In this document: in pieces, positions 7,292 through 14,468 of the stretch
Numbering within the stretch: the first letter of the stretch is position 1
How the letters are laid out: each line of letters opens with the position of its first letter
Position numbers and translations under genes: made by a program
Source: Saprospiraceae bacterium
Lineage (GTDB): Bacteria > Bacteroidota > Bacteroidia > Chitinophagales > Saprospiraceae
DNA: 32,951 nucleotides
Assembly (NCBI GenBank): GCA_028277915.1
Contig: JANQFJ010000224.1
Location: forward strand, 1 to 32,951
Direction: 5' to 3'
The notes under the pieces: generated by a model
Told to the model about the DNA's origin: nothing
Database searches by the model: none
What the model saw: the letters and a program-made list of their open reading frames with translations, nothing else

Positions 7292-10036
7292 ATGACTACC
7301 AACCCAAAAGTAAAAACTAAGTTCGCCTACATTAATGACATGCCTTACGAGTTGAAAGAAGGCGAAACGATTTTATCTTTCATCAAAAGATACCAGGGAG
7401 AAAATACTGTCCCAACACTATGCGATGCACCGAACCTTGAACCATTTGGTTCATGCAGGGTTTGCAGCGTTGAGGTTGCACTGGAAAAAGATGGACGACG
7501 TAAAACCATGGCTTCCTGCCATACACCAATTATGGATGGCAGTTTTATTTATCCAAACTCAAAAAGCGTTCGTGCACTTCGCAAAAACATCCTGGAATTG
7601 GTCATTACTGATCACCCTTTGGATTGTCTGACTTGTGAAGTGAATGGTAATTGTGAATTGCAAAGCGTGGCTGGTCAGGTGGGAATAACTGGTGTTCGAT
7701 ACCCCGAAGGAGAAAATCATTTGGATCGGGAAAAAGATCTTAGCCATCCTTACATGGTTTCTGATCTATCTAAATGTATAAATTGTTACCGCTGTGTAAG
7801 AGCATGTGACGAAGTACAGGGAGAATTAGTATTGAGTATGGCAGGTAGAGGGTTTGATAGTAGAATTGTCAAAGGAAGCGATCTGTCATTTATGGATTCA
7901 GATTGTGTAAGTTGTGGCGCTTGTGCACAAGCCTGCCCTACAGCTGCAATCTCTGATGTTTTCCATTCGAAAACAGCTCTAGTTGCCGATAAAACACGAA
8001 CAATTTGTACTTATTGTGGAGTTGGTTGTAATCTTGAAGTTTCTGCTGCAGATGGAGAAGTTTTTAGTATCACGGCACCTTGGGACGCAGAGGTCAATCA
8101 AGGGCACACTTGCCTAAAAGGGCGGTTTGCATTTGGATTTTATGATCATCCTGATCGATTGAGAGAACCAATGATCAAGAAGAATGGAGAGTTTGTAAAA
8201 TCTAGCTGGGAGGAAGCTTACGATTTGATTGCTGAAAAACTTACAAGCTATAAAAAAGAATTTGGTCCCGATTCCATTGCAGGAATATCCTCTTCCCGTT
8301 GTACAAATGAAGAAAATTATTTGATGCAAAAATTCATGCGTGCAGTTGTTGGAACCAATAACATTGATGGATGCGCGAGGGTTTGCCACTCTCCTACTGC
8401 TTTGGGTATGCAAAGAACTTTTGGAACCGGAGCAGCTACAAATTCCATAGAGGATTTGAAACATACTGATTGCATCATGATCATTGGCGCCAATCCTACT
8501 GATGCTCATCCTGTGACTGGAGCGAAATTGAAACAGCATACAATGAGAGGCAAGACTACTATCGTGATTGATCCACGCAGAACTGAATTGGCAAAATATG
8601 CCCATTATCATTTAGCATTACGTCCGGGGACGAATGTTGCTGTTTTAAACATGATGATGCATTATATTGTGGAAGAAGGACTTGTCGACAATGATTTTGT
8701 TTTGACAAGGACAGAAGGATTCGACGAGTTTTTGAAAGAGATAAAAAACCTCAACATTGATGAAATGGAATCCATTTCCGGTGTAGATCGAAATCTTGTC
8801 AAAAAAGCTGCTATTGCCTATGCTACTGCTGATACTGCTATGTCATTCCATGGTTTGGGTGTTACGGAACATTCTCAGGGGACCTTCGCTGTAATGCAAA
8901 TCGCCAACTTAGCCATGCTGACCGGAAATATTGGCAAAAAAGGAGTTGGCGTAAATCCTTTGAGGGGACAAAATAATGTTCAGGGCAGCGCCGATATGGG
9001 TGTCCAACCACACCAGGGTGCAGGCTATTTGGATATAACTAATCCGGAAATCAATCAGCGATATACAGAGTTTTATGGTGTTGATGTACCAAGGGAAGTA
9101 GGTTATAAAATTCCTGAGATGTTTGATGCCGGGCTTGCTGGTCAGCTGAAAGCAATTTGGATTATTGGTGAAGATGTTGTCCAGACCGATCCAAATACTC
9201 AAAAAGTGATTAAGTCTTTAGAGAATACTGATTTTGTAGTCGTTCAGGAATTGTTTATGACTGAGACTGCAAAATATGCTGATGTTATTTTACCTGGAGC
9301 TTCTTTCATTGAAAAGAACGGAACATTTACGAATGGCGAGCGTCGTGTCCAACGGGTTAACAAAATTGTGGAACCAATCGGAAATGCTAAAGCTGATGGG
9401 CAAATAATTGTTGATATTATGAATAAAATGGGATACGCTCAACCTGACTATACTCCTGATGGTATGTTAGAAGAAATCTCCCAAATCGTTCCTTTCTTTG
9501 CTGGAATTAAATGGGAAGATTTGGGGATTAATGGCAAACAATGGCCAGTTGCGGAAGATGGAACTGATACGAAAATTTTACATGGCGAAGAATTTAAACG
9601 TGGAAAAGGGTTTTTTGAATTTCACCCTTTTGAAGAGTCAGTTGAAATCATTCAAAATGGTAAAGAGTATCCCTATATTCTGACGACTAATAGAGAATTG
9701 GAGCATTATAATTGTGGTGCAATGACTCGAAGGACTGGAAACGTTGAAATCCTTACTGATGACTTTTTAATGATCAATCCAAAGGATGCAAGCGACAATC
9801 TGATTAATAACGGTGATTTGGTTTGCCTGGAATCTCCACGTGGTAAAGTCGATATAAAAGCCAGAATCACAGATGAAGTCAATCCAGGAATTTTAAGCAC
9901 AACCTTCCATTTTCCAGAAATAATGGTAAATAATATCACTTCTGATGTGCATGATTCAGAAGCTCTTTGTCCGGAGTATAAGGTTGTTTCTGTCCGTATT
10001 CGAAAAAGTAAAGGGAAGAAAAAGATGTTGAATTAA
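7292..10036 (+). CDS. NAD-dependent formate dehydrogenase, catalytic alpha subunit (Mo/W bis-MGD)
   Basis: A 914-residue catalytic subunit that oxidises formate to CO2 (or the reverse) at a Mo or W bis-MGD centre. Cofactor ligands appear in the usual order: [2Fe-2S] Cys44, Cys55, Cys58, Cys76; His108, Cys112, Cys115, Cys121 for the NuoG-type His/Cys cluster; two ferredoxin-type [4Fe-4S] clusters at Cys162/165/168/172 and Cys205/208/211/215; and the [4Fe-4S] next to the Mo site at Cys239/242/246/274. The active-site motif is ARVCHSPTA (362-370), with Cys365 as metal ligand followed by His366, so this is the cysteine form and not selenocysteine. The molybdopterin-binding region continues with IIGANPTDAHPVTG, and the C-terminal dinucleotide-binding domain ends the protein. 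No fdhD or cofactor-synthesis gene lies nearby, so maturation must be encoded elsewhere. Assimilatory nitrate reductase is less likely because of the CHSPT motif. Confidence 0.92.
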   Translation: MTTNPKVKTKFAYINDMPYELKEGETILSFIKRYQGENTVPTLCDAPNLEPFGSCRVCSVEVALEKDGRRKTMASCHTPIMDGSFIYPNSKSVRALRKNILELVITDHPLDCLTCEVNGNCELQSVAGQVGITGVRYPEGENHLDREKDLSHPYMVSDLSKCINCYRCVRACDEVQGELVLSMAGRGFDSRIVKGSDLSFMDSDCVSCGACAQACPTAAISDVFHSKTALVADKTRTICTYCGVGCNLEVSAADGEVFSITAPWDAEVNQGHTCLKGRFAFGFYDHPDRLREPMIKKNGEFVKSSWEEAYDLIAEKLTSYKKEFGPDSIAGISSSRCTNEENYLMQKFMRAVVGTNNIDGCARVCHSPTALGMQRTFGTGAATNSIEDLKHTDCIMIIGANPTDAHPVTGAKLKQHTMRGKTTIVIDPRRTELAKYAHYHLALRPGTNVAVLNMMMHYIVEEGLVDNDFVLTRTEGFDEFLKEIKNLNIDEMESISGVDRNLVKKAAIAYATADTAMSFHGLGVTEHSQGTFAVMQIANLAMLTGNIGKKGVGVNPLRGQNNVQGSADMGVQPHQGAGYLDITNPEINQRYTEFYGVDVPREVGYKIPEMFDAGLAGQLKAIWIIGEDVVQTDPNTQKVIKSLENTDFVVVQELFMTETAKYADVILPGASFIEKNGTFTNGERRVQRVNKIVEPIGNAKADGQIIVDIMNKMGYAQPDYTPDGMLEEISQIVPFFAGIKWEDLGINGKQWPVAEDGTDTKILHGEEFKRGKGFFEFHPFEESVEIIQNGKEYPYILTTNRELEHYNCGAMTRRTGNVEILTDDFLMINPKDASDNLINNGDLVCLESPRGKVDIKARITDEVNPGILSTTFHFPEIMVNNITSDVHDSEALCPEYKVVSVRIRKSKGKKKMLN

Positions 10037-10081
10037 AATTTTGTAAAAAACAAAACCTAAAAGCATCTTACAGATTAAAAT

Positions 10082-10702
10082 ATGATCAAAAAAATTATGC
10101 TCCTTGCATTAATGCTAAACTCTTTTTTTCCAAGCATTTTAGGGCAGGGGCCGGACTCAGTCTATGTCAAAGAAATTGTCCAATTTCAGGCTGAAATAAA
10201 TTCAAAATTCACAAATAAAAGAACTTCACCTTTCTGCAATAAAGACAGGAAAAGGTTTAAAAGCCTCGAATATTATCCTATAAACAAAAGATATCGTGTA
10301 AAGGCAAAACTTGCTCGTCATCCAAATGAAGATTTTTTCAGAATGAAAACCTCAACCGGGAATCGTTCGATTTATCGAAAATATGGTGAAGTCAATTTTG
10401 AAATTGATGAAAAAAGCTTTGTTTTAAGTATCTATCAAAGCCTATCAGCAATAGAATCAACAGAACAAAAAAATGATCTTTTTCTATTGTTCAAGGATGA
10501 CACTAATGGAAATGAAACCTATGAAGGGGGTCGTTATCTGGATTTAATTATACCTGAAGGAGATATGATAATTTTGGATTTTAACAAAGCTTATAATCCA
10601 TTATGTCACTACAATAGTGCCTATTCTTGCCCTATTCCTCCAAAAGAAAATTACCTGGGCTTAGAAATTAAAGCCGGAGTAAAGAGGTATCAAAAAAATT
10701 AA
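10082..10702 (+). CDS. Exported DUF1684 family protein
   Basis: A 206-residue protein with an N-terminal signal sequence (IKKIMLLALMLNSFFPSILG), so it is probably periplasmic. The C-terminal half carries the strong DUF1684 hallmark: GGRYLDLIIPEGDMIILDFN (149-168), then KAYNPLCHYNSAYSCPIPPKEN and LEIKAG. The family is widespread in Bacteroidota and Actinobacteria and has no established function. It starts 45 bases after the formate dehydrogenase alpha gene on the same strand and may be read through from it, but I see no functional link. Its stop codon overlaps the stop of the convergent gene at 10699, leaving no room for a terminator between them. Confidence 0.8.
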   Translation: MIKKIMLLALMLNSFFPSILGQGPDSVYVKEIVQFQAEINSKFTNKRTSPFCNKDRKRFKSLEYYPINKRYRVKAKLARHPNEDFFRMKTSTGNRSIYRKYGEVNFEIDEKSFVLSIYQSLSAIESTEQKNDLFLLFKDDTNGNETYEGGRYLDLIIPEGDMIILDFNKAYNPLCHYNSAYSCPIPPKENYLGLEIKAGVKRYQKN

Positions 10703-11709
10703 TGATCTTCCTTGAGTTCAACTGTTGGTTCTTTAGCAAAGAACCGATAAGTCAATCCAGAAGTAATTTGAAACTGAGAACCGACTTGTGTCCCTTCAAG
10801 GTATTGGTATAGTGGAATCTCACTTGTTACAAATAAAGTCAAGGACTTATGAGTATAACTGATCTGAGGAACAAAAAATACTTTTTTTCCGCCAGTAGAA
10901 ACTTGTTCAACGTTGTATTTAGCTAACAGGTCAACATCTTTGGCAGCTTTCATTTTGGCAATCCACTCTCCTCTAATTTGACCGGTAAGTCCTAATTTTT
11001 TAAAGATTGTTTTTCCTACAAAAAATCCAATGCTGGCATAATCCCCAAATTTCTGTCCTAATGAATTGTACCCTTTTTTAATGTATAACATATTTAAAAA
11101 TAGGCGCAATTTTTTGTTAGTATATCCACGATATATGAAAGAATAAAACATAAAATCGTGTGAACCATTAGTAGCTTGTATTGTAGGAGGAGTAATGGCA
11201 TAAATATCTCCAACTGTCGGAGAAGAAAATATTAAAGTGGAATCATTATGTGAACCTAATGGTATTTTTAATCCCAGTCCCAGAGTTACTTCCGTTCTGA
11301 TATTTCCGTTTGTATTATTGAAAACGTCGTAGCGTGGAAAAATTATTAAATCTCCAAACCCACCTGAGGAAGTAGTCCCCTGATTCTCGAACTCAACCAA
11401 AGTCTTGTCTATAAAATAGCCAGTTGCCACAGAGAAGGTTAATTTATCTGTAAGGCCATAATCCCCACGGAAATACAAATAGTTGGTATTCAATCTATCA
11501 AACAAAGCGGTTGTGTCACGGTCTTCTGTAAAGAATTTTTTAGATTGACTCCACTGATAATTTGCAGAAAGTTCTACTTGATTTTTTTGCAATACTCCGG
11601 TAGCCGCACCACCCGCAATCGGACTTCCTGCACCTCCAGAACAACATCCCTGTGCCCAACTATAACCAGTAAAAAACAATACTATTAAGCTTACAGCAAT
11701 TATACGCAT
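10699..11709 (-). CDS. Putative outer-membrane beta-barrel protein with N-terminal CCSGG motif
   Basis: A 336-residue exported protein. A signal peptide (residues 1-19, ending in Ser-Trp-Ala) is followed by QGCCSGGAGSPIAGGAATG, a Cys pair and Gly-rich segment at the mature N terminus. The rest is alternating polar/hydrophobic sequence ending in an aromatic strand (FQITSGLTYRFFAKEP), typical of an outer-membrane barrel resembling MetA-pathway/transporter-like barrels of Bacteroidota. It is the last of three minus-strand genes; 13 bases separate it from the thioredoxin-like gene upstream, so they form an operon. The cysteine motif and the HMA-domain neighbour suggest a metal-related role, but no substrate can be read from the sequence. 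Barrel topology is inferred by eye. Confidence 0.65.
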   Translation of the reverse strand: MRIIAVSLIVLFFTGYSWAQGCCSGGAGSPIAGGAATGVLQKNQVELSANYQWSQSKKFFTEDRDTTALFDRLNTNYLYFRGDYGLTDKLTFSVATGYFIDKTLVEFENQGTTSSGGFGDLIIFPRYDVFNNTNGNIRTEVTLGLGLKIPLGSHNDSTLIFSSPTVGDIYAITPPTIQATNGSHDFMFYSFIYRGYTNKKLRLFLNMLYIKKGYNSLGQKFGDYASIGFFVGKTIFKKLGLTGQIRGEWIAKMKAAKDVDLLAKYNVEQVSTGGKKVFFVPQISYTHKSLTLFVTSEIPLYQYLEGTQVGSQFQITSGLTYRFFAKEPTVELKEDH

Positions 11710-11722
11710 AACAATTCAAGTG

Positions 11723-12502
11723 TTAATGAGATACACAAAATTTGTTTATTGCAATCCCATGATTTGTCGTAATTTTTAAGAAATAAAATCCATTATCAAA
11801 AGTACTGATATCCGTTTGAGATTGGATAACTCCAGTTCCACTTTGCGTTTCAGCTCCAATACTTTTAACAGTAGTTCCCAGCATATTTATCACCTCTATA
11901 CTAACTTTTGAAGTTTGATTTAATTTATAACTAAAGTTGAGTATCTCTCTTGCAGGATTAGGAAATGAAGTTAATTGTATTTCTGATTGAACATCATCAA
12001 TACCAACCGTGTTCATATCGGCTAATGCTTGATCTATAGCATTTCCAATTCCATGATGCGAGCTGTTTTCATTGTAGTAAACTTTATGATCAGGACCACC
12101 CAATACAACAATTTTGGGCATACCATAATCTCCATAATCTGACATATTCACCGCAGCGTCTGAAAATGTAGTTACGTTGGTAAATCCATAATTACTAGCC
12201 CAACCATTCAAAGAGGAGCAACTCGTATTTGCAAAATCATCTACAAGGTAATAAAGAACCTGACCGGGGTGACTAACTGTATATTCCATATATTCAGCAT
12301 GAGCTGCTACAGGATCTTCTATACAGGTAAAACAAGGCATTACCCAGGCAATTATAATCACTTTTCCATCATCCAACTCCGAAAATAAATTGTGGTCAAC
12401 ACCATTGCAATCGGTCGCTGTAAAATCAGTGGCGAAATTCTGCGCAAAAGAGATAGTTATCCCCATAAGAATCAAAGCGCCAATAGTTAAAATCTTTTTC
12501 AT
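11723..12502 (-). CDS. T9SS-targeted thioredoxin-like (redoxin) protein
   Basis: A 259-residue secreted protein. After a signal peptide (1-20) comes a thioredoxin-fold domain beginning FATDFTATDCNGVDHNLFSE, the usual TlpA/AhpC-TSA opening. It has a CxxC active site, MPCFTC (Cys57, Cys60), and a cis-proline motif YGMPKIVVLG. Residues 174-259 are a type IX secretion sorting domain (SFPNPAREILNF, then GTTVKS, NGFYFLKI and a short basic end), so the protein should cross the outer membrane and be displayed on the cell surface or released. It sits between the HMA gene (42 bases upstream) and the barrel gene (13 bases downstream). The most likely activity is thiol-disulfide exchange outside the cell; the partner is unknown. 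Confidence 0.78.
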   Translation of the reverse strand: MKKILTIGALILMGITISFAQNFATDFTATDCNGVDHNLFSELDDGKVIIIAWVMPCFTCIEDPVAAHAEYMEYTVSHPGQVLYYLVDDFANTSCSSLNGWASNYGFTNVTTFSDAAVNMSDYGDYGMPKIVVLGGPDHKVYYNENSSHHGIGNAIDQALADMNTVGIDDVQSEIQLTSFPNPAREILNFSYKLNQTSKVSIEVINMLGTTVKSIGAETQSGTGVIQSQTDISTFDNGFYFLKITTNHGIAINKFCVSH

Positions 12503-12544
12503 TTCAATAATGATTTTTAAAGTGAGTATTAAATAGTGGTGGTT

Positions 12545-12880
12545 TCACTGCCTGTCGTACTGACAGCAATGATGCAAATTATTATACACCTGATCAGTTG
12601 CTTTATACTCTTTTGTATCATAACCGGATAAGGCAATTTTTTTCTTAATTTCTTCAATTGAGGTTTTGTCGCTGTTGTATTTTACGACCAGTGTTTTCTT
12701 ACTGACATTCCATTTTGAAGATTTCACTCCATCAACCGACTCAGCAGCTTTTTCAATGGTTGATTTACACATCTCACAATTACCCCAGACTTTAAATGAT
12801 TCTTTTACAAGGGTTTGAGCGTTTAAATGCATCCCCATAAACAGGAATACAACAAGCAGGATATTTTTAAATATTTTCAT
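12545..12880 (-). CDS. Exported heavy-metal-associated (HMA) domain protein
   Basis: A 111-residue exported metal-binding protein of the MerP/CopZ fold. A signal peptide covers residues 1-22. The HMA domain runs from about 26 to 93; its metal loop reads WGNCEMCKSTIEKA (Cys35, Cys38), the GNCxMC variant common in Bacteroidota instead of the classical GMTCxxC. A C-terminal extension NNLHHCCQYDRQ (101-111) adds two His and two Cys, a possible second metal site. It is the first gene of the three-gene minus-strand operon and has a perfect -7 element about 50 bases upstream. It could be a periplasmic copper or mercury chaperone; the sequence alone does not identify the metal. Confidence 0.85.
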   Translation of the reverse strand: MKIFKNILLVVFLFMGMHLNAQTLVKESFKVWGNCEMCKSTIEKAAESVDGVKSSKWNVSKKTLVVKYNSDKTSIEEIKKKIALSGYDTKEYKATDQVYNNLHHCCQYDRQ

Positions 12881-12929
12881 CTGAATAAATGTAATTTAGA
12901 CTTAAATGTCCAGAATTATTAAATCCTTT

Positions 12930-12937
12930 CAAAGATA
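12930..12937 (-). promoter_or_regulatory. -7 promoter element for the HMA operon
   Basis: On the minus strand this reads TATCTTTG, a perfect TAnnTTTG, about 50 bases before the HMA gene start. No TTG or TTTG lies 17-23 bases further upstream (nearest at 11 and 27), so only the -7 half is supported. Confidence 0.45.
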
Positions 12938-13069
12938 ATAGAAATATTCAAATATTTTAGAAAACAAAAAAGCCTAATTCCGGTATGTCAAGTATTTGTC
13001 TTTAATACTTTCGTGTGGTCTTAACCTCCTAACGCCCTTCTTTAAAAGCCTCATGACTTCACCAGAAAT

Positions 13070-14248
13070 CTAATAAATAAACTTTCCAAAAGGGCTATTG
13101 ATAGTGACTTTTTCACCATTGTATTCTTCTACATAACCGATAATCTGAGCTTCAATTTTGAAACTTTTGGCGATATCAATAATATCCTGAGCATGCTCCT
13201 CAGGCAAATACACCTCAAGCCGATGTCCCATGTTGAATACTTGATACATTTCTTTCCAACTTGTATCAGCGGAATCCTGGATCATTTTAAACAAATGAGG
13301 TATCGGTAGAAGATTATCTTTGATGATGTGCTTGTTGTTTATGAATTTTTGCACTTTTGTTTGTCCTCCACCCGTGCAATGAATTAGGCCATTTATAACT
13401 GAATGATGGGAATTGAGCATTTTCACTAAAACAGGCAAATATGTCCGAGTAGGGGAAAGAATTAGTTTTCCAACATCCATCTTCTCATCAACGCCTTCTA
13501 TTTCAACATCGTCTGTCAATTTTTGAATGCCCATATACGCTACTTCCATTGGCATTCCATCGTCGAAACTTTCCGGAAACATATCAGCATAATCATAGTT
13601 CAAAACATCATGCCGTGCAGACGTCAGTCCATTGCTACCAGTCCCACCGTTATAATGGTTTTCATAAGAAGCTTGTCCATAAGAAGCCAATCCGACAATA
13701 ACATCTCCAGCTTTTATATCGTTGACAATCAATTCATTGCGCTTTAGTCGTGCAAAAGCTGTATATCCCACATCAATGGTCCGAACAATATCACCAACAT
13801 CGGCAGTTTCTCCGCCAGCCAGATAAACACCAACACCAAAATCGTTTAACATACTTAAAAATTCATCAGCCGCATTGATAATAGTACTGATGACCTCACC
13901 ACTAATTAATCGTTTATTTCGACCAATTGTAGAAGACAACACAATATTGTCAATCGCTCCTACACAAGCCATATCATCGAGATTCATAACGATAGCGTCC
14001 TGAGCTATTCCTTTCCAGACATCAAGGTTGCCTGTTTCCCTCCAATACATATAAGCAAGGCTGGTTTTGGTCCCAGCAGTATCAGCATGCATCAAATTGC
14101 AATAGTCAGGATCTCCTGCGACGATATCTGGAAGTATCTTACAAAACGCATTTGGATACAGCCCTTTATCGAGATTTTTGATCGCATCGTGGACTTCACC
14201 TTTTGTTGCAGAAACACCTCTAAGATCGTACTTATATTTTTCCGGCAT
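13070..14248 (-). CDS. purM: Phosphoribosylformylglycinamidine cyclo-ligase (AIR synthase), Bacteroidota long form
   Basis: A 392-residue cytoplasmic purine-synthesis enzyme that closes the imidazole ring of FGAM using ATP to give AIR. It shows the PurM/SelD-superfamily motifs in order: MHADTAGTKTSLAY (53-66), QDAIVMNLDDMACVGA (83-98, the acidic metal/ATP segment), LAGGETADVGD (143-153) and HCTGGGQTK (290-298). It is longer than the about 345-residue E. coli enzyme and matches the divergent form general in Bacteroidota, so annotation pipelines may call it only AIR synthase-related. The ATG at 14248 is followed by a typical KYDLRGVSA N terminus. It is transcribed alone, divergently from the T9SS gene at 14469, from a -7 element whose 12 bases match those before purB. 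Confidence 0.88.
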   Translation of the reverse strand: MPEKYKYDLRGVSATKGEVHDAIKNLDKGLYPNAFCKILPDIVAGDPDYCNLMHADTAGTKTSLAYMYWRETGNLDVWKGIAQDAIVMNLDDMACVGAIDNIVLSSTIGRNKRLISGEVISTIINAADEFLSMLNDFGVGVYLAGGETADVGDIVRTIDVGYTAFARLKRNELIVNDIKAGDVIVGLASYGQASYENHYNGGTGSNGLTSARHDVLNYDYADMFPESFDDGMPMEVAYMGIQKLTDDVEIEGVDEKMDVGKLILSPTRTYLPVLVKMLNSHHSVINGLIHCTGGGQTKVQKFINNKHIIKDNLLPIPHLFKMIQDSADTSWKEMYQVFNMGHRLEVYLPEEHAQDIIDIAKSFKIEAQIIGYVEEYNGEKVTINSPFGKFIY

Positions 14249-14267
14249 AATTCAGATTTTGTGACCG

Positions 14268-14275
14268 CAAATGTA
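14268..14275 (-). promoter_or_regulatory. -7 promoter element for purM
   Basis: The minus strand reads TACATTTG followed by CGGT, a perfect TAnnTTTG, 19 bases before the purM ATG. The 12-base core TACATTTGCGGT is the same as at purB. No -33 TTG at normal spacing is visible. The short leader means transcription would start very near the ATG. Confidence 0.55.
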
Positions 14276-14468
14276 CAATGATTCACTAAATTATTGAAGT
14301 TAATGTAATTCAAATTAATTGAAAAAATCCGGCTTTTGATAAATCGTTAATTCGTTTACTCATTTAACTGATGTTTTCAAATGCCGCAATAAACGATTCA
14401 CGAAAATTGCCTTCCATTTCTATTTTAAAAAGTGTTACCTTAAAAGTTAAATTAAAAAAAAGAAGGCT

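Noticed and set aside
8114-8611. 165-codon minus-strand frame inside the formate dehydrogenase alpha gene
   Set aside because: The plus strand encodes conserved catalytic motifs across the same bases; the antisense product resembles nothing.
7292-10036. Selenocysteine formate dehydrogenase, or nitrate reductase
   Set aside because: The active-site codon is an ordinary Cys (ARVCHSPTA) with no in-frame TGA, and CHSPT with the NuoG-type N terminus fits formate dehydrogenase.
12990-13010. Inverted repeat AAGTATT-N7-AATACTT as purM terminator
   Set aside because: On the minus strand it is not followed directly by a T tract and the stem is only 7 A/T-rich pairs.
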